Positions 31,001 through 39,245 of a DNA stretch of 64,000 bases are shown here, piece by piece. Under the pieces are notes generated by a model, which worked only from the letters and a program-made list of their open reading frames with translations, was not told the DNA's origin and ran no database searches. Each line of letters begins with the position of its first letter. Within the stretch, counting starts at the first letter, position 1. The DNA is from Didymella arachidicola (taxonomy: Eukaryota > Ascomycota > Dothideomycetes > Pleosporales > Didymellaceae), in assembly GCA_016630955.3 (NCBI GenBank), contig CM049991.1:1938387-2002386 (forward strand), read 5' to 3'. A program made the translations under genes and the position numbers.

Positions 31001-31533
31001 TGACACGTGAGCGTTATTCGCTGGTTCTTCCAGTCGATCCATGGATTGTGCTCTCTTAACCAAGGGAGTCCTAATATGATATCGTGGGCGGCCGTTCCCA
31101 GAACATCTAGGTCTATCAATTCCTCGTGGTTGAATACTTTCAGACGTCGCTGTACCACTTCGTGGGTCACAGTCGACTCTCCTGGCATTGGTTCTCCGTT
31201 GGCTACTCGTAAAGGGTATGGTTCCTCCTTTCTTCGCTTCTGCAAGCCTGCTTGCGCGATAGCGGATTGAGACACATAGTTACTTTGTGCTCCTGAGTCC
31301 AACAATGCCGTCATCCTGGTGCCTTCTAGCACGACAGGGAATTTGATGAGGGACTGGGCCTCATTGGAATCCTGACGTCGATTCCGGGAGCCCTGGACTG
31401 TGTTGAGTGAAAGTTCTCGTCCGGGTCGTCCTTGGCGTCTGTTTGCCATATGTCTAAAAAAGACTCGTCCTGGGGCATAAAACCGCTCAGGCGTTTTAGT
31501 GTTTCGTGGTTCCTGCACTTCGGGTGGAAGCAC
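27985..31533 (-). CDS. pol: Pol polyprotein of Gypsy-1: protease, RT, RNase H, integrase, chromodomain
   Basis: Translated by -1 frameshift from gag; the frames overlap at 31326-31533. The order is protease (MTALLDSGAQSNYVSQSAIA), reverse transcriptase with the YLDDILVYSK active site, RNase H (METDASDLALGACITQ), integrase zinc finger (H...H in HHDDPLHGHPGI, then NCVSCQQNKHS), and the integrase core with TMDFVTQLP, ISDRDKLFTSNYW and YHPQTDGQTERVNQTMETYL (D-D-E). A C-terminal chromodomain follows (EYLVKWLGCPNSENTWEPVA). Protease-RT-RNase H-integrase order marks Ty3/Gypsy, and the chromodomain marks a chromovirus, which targets marked chromatin. The frame has no own ATG at its start, as expected for a frameshift product. 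All catalytic motifs are intact. Confidence 0.95.
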   Translation of the reverse strand: MLPPEVQEPRNTKTPERFYAPGRVFFRHMANRRQGRPGRELSLNTVQGSRNRRQDSNEAQSLIKFPVVLEGTRMTALLDSGAQSNYVSQSAIAQAGLQKRRKEEPYPLRVANGEPMPGESTVTHEVVQRRLKVFNHEELIDLDVLGTAAHDIILGLPWLREHNPWIDWKNQRITLTCHGSGTPGQRPAQLTTQLVDEKEINNISSNKTRQDRAVDRADTDQPPDHKATVKENSTTPDIPDEYREFIDLFRDEKTAKALPQHQEWDHEIKLEPGKKPPFGPIYQMSEKELEELRNYLKENLDKGFIRESESPAGFPVLFVPKKDGKLRPCIDYRKLNDITIKNRYPLPNISELQDRLAGAQYFTALDLRGAYNLIRMKEGEEWKTAFRTRYGHYEYLVMPFGLTNAPATCQALINNVLRAHLDITVVAYLDDILVYSKTLEEHVEHVRQVLACLGAAHLRLKPEKCEWHKEEVEFLGFVVGRYGVKMSQAKIQVVKDWPTPKTVKNIQEFLGFVNFNRRFIKDYSTKALPLTKLTRKDTPFKWGEDQDKAFETLKQACVDPPTLVTFRSGEPLRMETDASDLALGACITQERDGQWHPIAYYSRKFSGPEERYDVHDKELLAIVSALEHWRVYAESCSELTIYTDHKNLVHFTTTKVLNRRQVRWSETLGQYKFKILYTPGKDNGRADALSRRHDLAGSKTINESAILGINSDGSLGPSQQLNNMMLVRQEHHVPSQVPEELEEEVISSHHDDPLHGHPGITRTMELIKRHYEFPNMRDKVAKFIKNCVSCQQNKHSTHAKYGEAQAMEPPTAPWTNITMDFVTQLPVSKDPVTGYTYDSIFVVVDRFTKAAEFVPFRHSYTAEQLARVYLDRIVRHHGISESIISDRDKLFTSNYWTTLLAAIGTKKKLSTAYHPQTDGQTERVNQTMETYLRIYCNQQQDNWVSLLPMAQIAYNNKLSEATGVTPFFANHGRHPNLFTRSLDSNIQTESAINSVETLKEVHRKSLDNIAKAQSRSISYVNKKRKTAPLLKEGDKVYLLTKNLRTRRPTKKLDKVKVGPFFISKQISPVNYRLALPKDAKIHPVFHVSLLEPADPRTPIQQDFHYQADGQDEWEVEKIMTHRGKGQRIEYLVKWLGCPNSENTWEPVAHLKNCQQLLSQYQQQPRSGTTEGLRPRLRLKARP

Positions 31534-33578
31534 TCAGCCCATTCTTGGCCGTAGCACCTCTCGGCTTGTACCATGTGCATGTTGAAGATGTCCTCCACAC
31601 ATTCAATTCCTGGGAAGTGGAGATTCGTGCGCTTATCCCACAAGTGATCTGCGCAGTAGGTGTCCATGCATTCCCACCAGTATTCCTCGCAGCTCTCGGG
31701 CTTGCTAGGAAACCATCCACTGTCCAGCTTGAACTGCTTATGGTCCTCACAGCCTTCGTGGTAACACTGCTTAGGCGAAAGTTGAGGGTGGTATGGGTTC
31801 CGAATGTCCTGGTGTAGTTGTGACGTGTAGCTCCGAGCTGGCAAAGCGGGCTGTCGGTCGAAGTCGGGTTCATCTCGACTTCGAGCGTATGAGTTGTAAT
31901 CGTCCAGCTGTTGCTGAGTCGCAGAGTTGTTTTTTCTCCAGTGAATGAAATCTTCCGTGTGCCATTCTTTGTTGGTCTTCCGTGCGTTCGCTACTTGCTG
32001 GTCGAATCCCTCAAGTGCTTCGGGATCGCCGAGCAGATACTGTCTTGACCGTTGGATGTTTTCTTCCGTCATCCACTCTCGAACAGTCTCGACATCCTGT
32101 AGGCTTGGTGTCTGCATAGTAACGGATGGCGCTTCTCCCTTGTGTTCTGGGATGTTGTTGACAATGGTTAAGTTTATCGTTGGTACTCGAGGTTCTTGGA
32201 AGGCAGGAGTCTGGGTGGATTGGTCGCGCGAGACCATCATGTCCTGACTATGTTGCGCTCTGTTGCACACAATTAAACGTTTCCCTTCCTTTGAATAGTA
32301 CTTGTCGTTGAGCCGGAAAAAGGAATCGTAGTATCGTTTGCCGACAATAATGCTGTCGTCCTGGGTATCGCACTCTACCACATGGTGTTGGCGGGGATCA
32401 TTGTCAATCCATTCCATTTTAGGGTAGGGTGTTGGTGACCGGATTTGCTTGCTTGGAGCATCCTCATCGGACTCCTCGATGTAGTCGTTGTCGAGTCCGG
32501 AAGTGGGGTCTTCCATGAGACGTCCCATCTCATTAGTAACGACCTCCCACTCTTGGTCGCCGCTGTCGTCATGAGCCAGCATGTTCAGCTGCCTGGTTAC
32601 TTTGTTCTTCATGCGACAGTCGCGGGCGTAGTGGCCTGGCTTGCCACAGCCGTAACAAGTCACTGAAGACTTATCACCGCGGTTATTACTACCCTTCTTT
32701 TTCTCATTCCATCGTTCAGGTCCTTTGTTAATGTTGGAGAGGTCCATTGCTGCAGGACCGTAGTATCCACTGTTCGTATCGTTGTGGACACGGCGTCCCA
32801 TGTTGGCTTGGTAAAGGCCACCACGTTGACCACGGCGGTAGTTGTTGTTATGCCACTGGTTGCGTGGAGCCTGGGGTGGGCGAGTGACCTGAGTCGCGAC
32901 TCGCACACGAGGGTCCTCTCTTAATTCTTGCTGAAGGTCGTAGAGCTTAACGTCGATACTGATTGCTTCATTTACTAGCGCGTCGAAGGTATCGGTGGAT
33001 GCGGCAGTCCGCATGAGCTCTTCTTTGACCTTGGGCTTAAGGCCTTGTTTGAACATGGTCATCAGCGCAACGTCGTCCCAGCCGGTGAACGTAGCTACTT
33101 GCTGAAACTTGGCAGCGTAGTCGGCGGCGGACGCAGTTTGTCGGATGCGCTGAATCTCGCGTCGGGCGATGGTTGGTTCGTTGTGCACTCCAAATACTTG
33201 GCGAATCTGTTCTTTGAACAGATCGAAGTCTTCGATCCATGGGTCGATATCTGCTGAGTTGCTTGCTCCGTCGTGGTAACGGCGAATAAAGGGTTTGATC
33301 CAAGTGAACGCGCGATCCTTCATAAACGTGCTCACGAAAGTGACACGCTTCTCCTCTGGGATGCGTTCTCCTTGGAACATGAAAAACAGATCGAACTTCA
33401 TGAGCCAGTCTTCCAGCTTGTCGCGAGTGCCATCAAAGGCCTCGGGTTTAGCCACGGGGTAAACACTGGTAGGGGCAGGCGCCGCTGCCTCCTCGTCCAT
33501 GTCGAGATCGTCATCAGCCGTACGGCGTGATGCGTTGGAGTTGCTTGGGGTAGCACGGGATCCTGAGGTAGTACTCAT
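31326..33578 (-). CDS. gag: Gag of Gypsy-1, zinc knuckle plus C-terminal Cys/His repeats, about 750 aa
   Basis: Forms the particle and packages RNA. An open frame reaches TTG at 33593, but the first ATG is at 33578 (MSTTSGSRATPS), 18 bp inside the 5' LTR boundary. The retrotransposon Gag core follows (FDGTRDKLEDWLMKFDLFF; WIEDFDLFKEQIRQVFG; FKQGLKPKVKEELMR), then a CCHC knuckle CYGCGKPGHYARDC. The long C-terminal extension is unusual: it contains three copies of a C-x4-C-x2-H motif (CYHEGCEDH, CMDTYCADH, CFHPKCRNH) spaced about 30-50 residues apart. The -1 slippery site lies near its 3' end. The frame is intact. Confidence 0.93.
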   Translation of the reverse strand: MSTTSGSRATPSNSNASRRTADDDLDMDEEAAAPAPTSVYPVAKPEAFDGTRDKLEDWLMKFDLFFMFQGERIPEEKRVTFVSTFMKDRAFTWIKPFIRRYHDGASNSADIDPWIEDFDLFKEQIRQVFGVHNEPTIARREIQRIRQTASAADYAAKFQQVATFTGWDDVALMTMFKQGLKPKVKEELMRTAASTDTFDALVNEAISIDVKLYDLQQELREDPRVRVATQVTRPPQAPRNQWHNNNYRRGQRGGLYQANMGRRVHNDTNSGYYGPAAMDLSNINKGPERWNEKKKGSNNRGDKSSVTCYGCGKPGHYARDCRMKNKVTRQLNMLAHDDSGDQEWEVVTNEMGRLMEDPTSGLDNDYIEESDEDAPSKQIRSPTPYPKMEWIDNDPRQHHVVECDTQDDSIIVGKRYYDSFFRLNDKYYSKEGKRLIVCNRAQHSQDMMVSRDQSTQTPAFQEPRVPTINLTIVNNIPEHKGEAPSVTMQTPSLQDVETVREWMTEENIQRSRQYLLGDPEALEGFDQQVANARKTNKEWHTEDFIHWRKNNSATQQQLDDYNSYARSRDEPDFDRQPALPARSYTSQLHQDIRNPYHPQLSPKQCYHEGCEDHKQFKLDSGWFPSKPESCEEYWWECMDTYCADHLWDKRTNLHFPGIECVEDIFNMHMVQAERCYGQEWAECFHPKCRNHETLKRLSGFMPQDESFLDIWQTDAKDDPDENFHSTQSRAPGIDVRIPMRPSPSSNSLSC
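31455..31461 (-). promoter_or_regulatory. -1 ribosomal frameshift site (UUUUUUA) between gag and pol of Gypsy-1
   Basis: On the minus strand the heptamer T TTT TTA is in the gag frame (E-S-F-L-D). Slipping back one base gives F-F-R-H-M in the pol frame, which is the frame of the protease. It fits the X-XXY-YYZ rule. I could not identify a clear downstream stem or pseudoknot by eye. Confidence 0.82.
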
Positions 33579-33582
33579 CTTG

Positions 33583-33595
33583 GGGGTGTTCAAAA
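33583..33595 (-). other. Candidate primer-binding site of Gypsy-1, possibly self-primed
   Basis: Directly inside the 5' LTR the minus strand reads TTTTGAACACCCC. It does not begin with TGG, as a tRNA 3'-end complement would. TTGAACAC is the exact complement of GTGTTCAA in the conserved LTR half (minus strand, 27244-27237 and the same place in the 5' LTR). This resembles the self-priming used by Tf1-type elements. An 8-nt match is weak evidence. Confidence 0.4.
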
Positions 33596-34071
33596 TGTTG
33601 AAGTCGTACTTTAAGCAAAGCTCGTAAGCACTAATTCTATTGGTTCTCGGGGATGAGTACGGTGACAGGAAGCCGAAAGGGTTGGTTGCAATAAGGTGTA
33701 CAGATACGATCTGTCAGTCTTGAGAGCAGGGTAACGATGAGTAGTACAGAGTAGACTGTCTAGCTCGAAGGTTGGGTTTGAGATCCAAAGACAAACTTGA
33801 TAACTTAGGTTGAACACGAACCGTAAGGGTTGTGTTCCTACATACTATATACTTAAGGAGTGTAAGGGTGTTATGCGCGATGCTCTGTCGCTCTGTGTGT
33901 TCTCTCGAGATCAGGAGAGCAAGGAGAGCAACGCTGCTTTCTTGTTCTCATGCCAAGGAGAGGTCGGAGAGAGCACCTCTTGTTGTGCTCTCTCGTGTTT
34001 ACTCGCTTGGTGAGAGCGACCCCGGTTGCCCCGCGAGTTAAAGTGGGGCTAGGCTGCAACGGACCGTAACA
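33596..34071 (-). repeat. 5' LTR of Gypsy-1 (U3 type A)
   Basis: Same length (476 bp) and, by eye, same sequence as 27023-27498. It is followed by the CTTAG duplication at 34072-34076. Confidence 0.93.
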
Positions 34072-35278
34072 CTTAGTAGCTACTTTAAGTTTATAAATAT
34101 ACTTTTATACTAAAACTAGCTTATATAATAAAATAGCTCCCTTTTTTATATAGTACTTAAGTGCGCTTAGTATAGAATTAGGTAAGCTACCCTACTATAC
34201 CTTATACCTATCTTAAATTAGAGTAGATTGCAACCTAAATTCTAAAGTATTACTTAGTATTTATAACTACTAGGGCTTATTACTAGTAGAGAGTTATAGT
34301 AAAGGCATGCGTAGCTTTATATTAAGGCCTATTATAACCTATTATAGGTTAAAGGGGATAAGTCTAGTACCTTAGAACCCTCTTTAGATATTACTAGGTG
34401 TTATTATAGTATTATAGGCACGCTTAAAGTATAGTAAAAACTTAGGCTTTATAATATAGTTAATCTAGTTATATATAAAGTCTTTAGCTTAGCATCTATA
34501 TATATACTTTAAAGGACTAAAACAGCCTATATTAAGTAGTTAAAGGAGGTATAATAAGTAAGAAGGTATATAGATAGTAATAATCTTACTATCTTTATAG
34601 TATTACTAGAAGTCTAGTAAGTTATAACTTTTATAGCTATTAATAATAAGTATATAGTAGGTACCTACTATATATCCTTTTATATACTTATTAAAGTACT
34701 TTAACTACTATAGACTAAGCTAATTTATAGTCTAGCTATTCTTAAAGATCCTAATAACCTAGTCTTTAGGTAGGTCTTCTTTCTTATACTAGTTAGTAAG
34801 CTAGTTGCATACTTTAAAGATAATAAAGGGTAGAATAGCCTACTCTATAGTATTAATACCTTAGATAACTATTATCTACTTTTAGTTACCTAGCTAGACC
34901 TACTTTAGTCTTCTTTAATACTTTAAAGCTATAATAACTACTTTAGTAGATATTTAGCCTATTATAAAGCCTATCTTATTAAAGTTATATATATTATTAT
35001 TCTAGATACTATATTTAGCTTTAATATTAGCTACTAGGCTAAACTAGCTCTATATAACCTTAGAATTCTTATAGAGGGCTCTTCTATAGTTATACTTATA
35101 ATTAAACTTTACTTTAAGTTCTAGTTAGTATAAAATAAATATACTAGCCTAGTTTATACTAATATAGGCTATACTATACTTATTATATAGAGAATTAGCT
35201 ATATTAGCTATAGTATTAAGCTAGAGGGGAAATCTTTATATAGCTAGCTTAAGTATATACTTAATAATTACCTACTTC

Positions 35279-35810
35279 TGTTGAAGTCGTACTTTAAGCA
35301 AAGCTCGTAAGCACTAATTCTATTGGTTCTCGGGGATGAGTACGGTGACAGGAAGCCGAAAGGGTTGGTTGCAATAAGGTGTACAGATACGATCTGTCAG
35401 TCTTGAGAGCAGGGTAACGATGAGTAGTACAGAGTAGACTGTCTAGCTCGAAGGTTAGGTTTGAGATCCAAAGACAAACTTGATAACTTAGGTTGAACAC
35501 AAACCTTAAGGGTTGTGTTCCTGTCTGCTATATACACAAAAGTCTCATAGAGTCTCATAGTCCTATAGGACTAAGTCTCGTGAGACTGTAGGACCTCTGA
35601 GACAAGGAGTGGCTCTCATTGGTCCGTTGTCCCAAAGTCCCGTGTTCGGTTATTACCTGTCCCAATGGGACGCTATGCCGCAATAGTACTAGTGTGATTC
35701 CGTGTCGTTCTGGTGGGGTTGGGCCTTCAGCGAGGTCGCCGTGCCGCCTTGTAATTCCTTCCATCATACATAACTGTACGTCCCCCGAGTCCCAACTCAT
35801 GTTCGTAACA
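35279..35810 (-). repeat. Solo LTR (U3 type B) with target duplication ACTTC
   Basis: 532 bp, TGTTGAAG ... GTTCGTAACA, flanked by ACTTC at 35274-35278 and 35811-35815. The first ~244 bp (R-U5) match the Gypsy LTRs. The remaining ~290 bp (U3) are unrelated to type A and carry their own palindromes: a perfect 16-bp palindrome at 35558-35573 (TAGTCCTATAGGACTA) and AGTCTC/GAGACT arms at 35574-35587. It arose by recombination between the two LTRs of a former full element. Confidence 0.92.
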
Positions 35811-35914
35811 ACTTCTTAGTATTAGTTAGGTTTTATAAGTTAGCTATAGTATTAGTATATAAAGGTTATCTAGTATATCTATTATATAAGGTTACTTATA
35901 GCGCGTTATAGATA

Positions 35915-37779
35915 ACGTACATCACGGGCGAGCGGCGCACATGGGCGAGCGGCGCACTTTTGCCAAGACCCCACCAAAAACACCTACATTATGGCCCAGA
36001 ACACCACAAATTAGCCCTGCATAAGGCAAAACAAGCTGTAATATTACTTAGGGACCTCTTCTGCTCTATTATTGCACGTTCGTGCGTTGTGCCCACCCTC
36101 TCCGCACCGTCCACAGCGTCGTTGGGATGGTTCACCTCCTTCAGCACGCACCTGCGTCTTCCTCTTCTTTCCATCACTACGCGCGCTAAACTCTAATAGA
36201 GTAGTCCGCCGCTGGCCCTCTTTAACCATGAGGCTTCCCTCTGTCTGGATATGCCTTCTTTTGCGCGATCTACGTTCTGTAGCAGCTGCTAGAGCTGCGT
36301 GAAGCGCAGCGTTCTCCCGTTGTGCTAAAGCCAGCTTGTGCGCAACAATTGCTGCCCCCTTTGAGACCTTCTCAAACGCTTCAACCATAGAGGTTGGTGA
36401 GCTGTCTATATGCCTCTGAATCCTCTTCTTCACAAGCGTTGATTGGGACCCGAATTCTAGGGTATTGCTTGGGGTTTGCGACTGCCAGAGCGGGCTGTTT
36501 TGGGGGAGTGGTGGCGATGGGGTGCGCAGCCTCACATTCAGGGTTGATATAACGCGATCTGGGTCAAATGGAGCCAATCCGGCCCCTCGGAACCCTCCCT
36601 AGATGTTGCTGGAGGTTATAGCTTTGTTATAAGCTGCTATAAAGCATAGGAGGAACTCCTGCTTTGTGATGTGGTTAATCCGGTTGTGTATAAGCTGATT
36701 GACCTCACCCCCGTACGCCTTCTTTAGAGGGCCAAAACAAGCCACATCAAGTGGCTGAAGGAGGTGCGATGAGTGCGGAGGCATGCATAGGATCATAATC
36801 TTCTGATCCTTGCAGTATTGCGCGAATTCTGCAGTGTTATGGCTCCCATGACCATCAATAATCAGCAACCGGTGGCTGCCAACAGTACGCGCCTTTGTAT
36901 GCCTGTTAAAGTGCTTCAACCAGTCAAAACCAAGCTCGTTAGTAGTCCAGCCGTTCTCAGAGACAGCAACAGTCCAATCCTGGGGCAGGTCATCATCTTT
37001 GTACCAGTTAGACTGGTGGCGGCGGGCTTTGAAGATGATGTAGGGCGGGATTGCCCACCCTGTGGCATTGATGCCCTGGATGACCGTTACCCACTCGCGA
37101 TTGCCTGGCTGGACTGCTTTTGCCCGTCCACGGGTCTCTGAAGCTGTAACGACTGCTCCTGGGCTTATCTGGCCCATCATGAAGCCTGTCTCGTCGAAGT
37201 TGTACGTGTCGTTGTCCTGGATGCCATACTTAGCTTAAGTGTTAGCTACAAGGTTGAACCAACCCTGTATAACCTCAGGATCCTCACAGAGGGCTCTCTT
37301 GTAGTCGTACTTGCGATTAAAGACCACTTTGAGCTCCTCCTGACGCAAAACGAACGTGCTGGCCCAGTTTGAGCCAACAGGGGCCAAACCGCGCTCTTTC
37401 CGCAGAGAATTGGCGATATCAGTCACATCTGCAAGCCGGGGAGGCCGTCCTTGCTTAGACAGCTCAAGTATATGCGTAACAATCACCTCCTCCTCAGTAT
37501 TGGTCAGATTTCGTGAGTTGGCCATAGTATCAACGCGTGAAGGTCGTCCGGCGCGTCTTGCGCGTAGTGTTGTTTCAGGGGCGCTGAAGATAGCTGCAGC
37601 GCGTCGAACAGAGAGATTAGGGTCTTGTTTAAGAGCTTGGATTGCAAGCTGTATCTGAGCTTCTTTTAACGCGTCTGTCTGTTGTTTTTGTGGAGGCATT
37701 AGTAGAGGTTGGTGTTTTGGTAGGGTCTTGGCAAAAGTGCGCCGCTCGCCCATGTGCGCCGCTCGCCCGTGATGTACGT
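35915..37779 (-). mobile_element. pogo-type transposon, young non-RIPed copy (pogo-2), inserted in an old copy of itself
   Basis: Inverted ends of about 55 bp (from 35915 ACGTACATCACGGGCG; to 37779) are flanked by TA (35913-35914, 37780-37781). Each end carries a tandem word, GGGCGAGCGGCGCAC, twice. The transposase on the minus strand has two stop codons, so the copy is non-autonomous unless helped. The sequence on both sides is the degraded copy of the same family. Confidence 0.88.
36044..37699 (-). pseudogene. pogo-2 transposase, two nonsense codons
   Basis: Reads from ATG at 37699 (MPPQKQQTDALKEAQIQLAI) through an HTH/CENP-B-like region. TAA (37235-37237) interrupts just before AKYGIQDNDTYNFDETGFMM. 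The DDE core is otherwise complete (DETGF; LLIIDGHGSHNTAEF; HLLQPLDVACFGPL). A second stop, TAG (36599-36601), falls after NKAITSSNI. The C-terminus ends in a zinc knuckle (CGRCGEGGHNARTC). The relative at 52321-53955 reads through both positions. Both stops are explained by C-to-T in CpA (CAA/CAG to TAA/TAG), so light RIP or ordinary decay are both possible. Confidence 0.85.
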
Positions 37780-38049
37780 TAGCTATAGTATATTACTTAA
37801 AAAGTTTAGGGTCTTAAATAAGAGCTTAAAGTATAAGCTATACTTAAGATTTACTTAATATATTAGTTTAGCGCTATTATTAAGGTATTAGTATAGAAAA
37901 GGTGTTTTAGTATAGTCTTAGTAAAAGTAGGTAATTTATCTATATAAATAGCTTACCTATAAGGTATATTAGAGTATATTAATACTATTTAAATATATTA
38001 CTAGTATCTATATCCTCTATTTCTACTTTATAGGTATAGAAGTTATATC

Positions 38050-38518
38050 TGTTGAAGTCGTACTTTAAGCAAAGCTCGTAAGCACTAATTCTATTGGTTC
38101 TCAGGGATGAGTACGGTGACAGGAAGCCGAGGGGGTTGGTTGCAATAAGGTGTACAGATACGATCTGTCAGTCTTGAGAGCAGGGTAACAATGAGTAGTA
38201 CAGAGTAGACTGTCTAGCTCGAAGGTTAGGTTTGAGATCCAAAGACAAACTTGATAACTTAGGTTGAACACACACTGTAAGAGTTGTGTTCCTACTAGAA
38301 TATATACTTAGTAGGAAAGCTAGAGTATCCCTTAATGCGCCTTGTTCCCTTGTAACTCGGGATGCATTGTCTTCCCGGGATGTGGTGGCATCCTGTGATT
38401 CTTGGGATGGCGCTTCTTGGCGGGATGTCGACGCATGTCACGTGACACGTGACACGCTGTCATCCAAGCGCTTGCCCCGCTTCCCATCAGTACCTTGTTT
38501 CCTTCAGAGATCGTAACA
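38050..38518 (-). repeat. 3' LTR of Gypsy-2 (U3 type C)
   Basis: 469 bp. The R-U5 part (38050 to about 38293) matches the other LTRs. The U3 part is built from gggatg/catccc-like words and has a 12-bp palindrome TGTCACGTGACA at 38436-38447. Confidence 0.9.
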
Positions 38519-38648
38519 CTACCTCCCCCCTTCCAGCATATCGTCCTCGATATATTGTTTATCCGTGCCGTGGGTCGCAGGGTAGGTCTCTCTCTTATAA
38601 GTACTGTTCGTAGGTCGCTTCTTATGAAGTTCCATAGCCTCCCTAACC

Positions 38649-39245
38649 ATGCCGAAGGAATCCGGAACACGAAAGCTCCGAGCCCCGCGTTCTCAGTCGT
38701 CCACCGAGCAGCGTCGTGCCCGTGCGCGTCGTATCCAGGATCGTTCGTTGGAAATGGCGTTTCGTTGTGAAAGATGTGAACAAAAGAATTTTCGGTGCTT
38801 TGTCGATACCGCTACTGGTCGATGTGCTGGCTGCATCTCTGTGAAAGCAGAGTGTAGTCTGTTTGTTCCTGAAGAAGAATGGGAGAAAGTTGAGAAGGAG
38901 AAGGAAGAGAAGCGACTCGAGCTTGCTCGTTTCGAAGAGGCGACGGCTCGCGCGAAGCGTGAGTTGTTGGAGCTCGAGAGTCGTGAGCGTCAATTTGCAC
39001 GTCGTGACCTGGCGATGTTGAAGGCGCAAGATCAGGCGCAAGAGGCGGAAAGTTCGAGTACCGCTACCGGCCCCCTTGTCTCCGTCCCTTGGGCTGATCC
39101 TGGCTGGTTACAGGCTAACGATTCTTCCTTTGGTCTCTCGTCTGACCAACTCTTTGTTGACTTTCTTGCTGGAAACCCTGTGGATCCTGTGCCGTACTGG
39201 CCACAGAATTTCGATACTGCGTCAGCAACTGGCGGCAGTTCGTGA
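38649..39245 (+). CDS. Antisense accessory protein of Gypsy-2, Zn2Cys6-like cluster and coiled coil, 198 aa
   Basis: Positional counterpart of 27543-28085: plus strand, first gene beside the 3' LTR, overlapping the 3' end of pol by 131 bp antisense. The ATG context (ctaaccATGCCG) is good. The cysteine cluster (CERCEQKNFRC, RCAGCISVKAEC) has spacing C-x2-C-x6-C-x8-C-x2-C-x6-C, an exact fit to the binuclear zinc cluster. It is preceded by an Arg-rich stretch (EQRRARARRIQDRS) and followed by a long coiled coil (EWEKVEKEKEEKRLELARFE) and a Pro/Asp/aromatic tail. Apart from the cysteines it is very different from the Gypsy-1 version, although the neighbouring pol genes are almost the same. Function inferred, not shown. 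Confidence 0.75.
   Translation: MPKESGTRKLRAPRSQSSTEQRRARARRIQDRSLEMAFRCERCEQKNFRCFVDTATGRCAGCISVKAECSLFVPEEEWEKVEKEKEEKRLELARFEEATARAKRELLELESRERQFARRDLAMLKAQDQAQEAESSSTATGPLVSVPWADPGWLQANDSSFGLSSDQLFVDFLAGNPVDPVPYWPQNFDTASATGGSS

Larger units (their letters stand above)
27018..34076 (-). mobile_element. Ty3/Gypsy chromovirus, complete (Gypsy-1), with 5-bp target duplication
   Basis: Two 476-bp LTRs, identical as far as I can compare by eye, bound it (27023-27498 and 33596-34071). They begin TGTTGAAG and end CGTAACA on the plus strand. The target duplication is CTTAG (27018-27022 and 34072-34076). Gag and Pol lie on the minus strand, and one extra gene lies on the plus strand next to the left LTR. 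Intact frames and identical LTRs mean recent insertion. It sits inside the RIP-degraded pogo copy. Confidence 0.95.
26651..37964 (-). mobile_element. RIP-degraded pogo-2 family copy, split by three later insertions
   Basis: The ends are inverted repeats (left from 26651 ccttatag..., right to 37964 ...ctataagg) next to TA (26649-26650 and 37965-37966). The body aligns by eye, base for base with C-to-T/G-to-A changes, with the younger pogo copy at 35915-37779. Examples are attacttagagacctcttct against attacttagggacctcttct and cctatattaagtagttaaag against gccacatcaagtggctgaag. It is interrupted by a Gypsy element (27023-34071), a solo LTR (35279-35810) and the younger pogo copy. Subtracting these with their target duplications leaves about 1,856 bp, close to the 1,865 bp of the younger copy. 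No coding frame survives. Confidence 0.85.

Noticed and set aside
35523..35810. U3 type B considered as an unrelated insertion in a Gypsy LTR
   Set aside because: It runs continuously from R-U5 to a proper CGTAACA end, and a single ACTTC duplication encloses the whole 532 bp, so it is one LTR.
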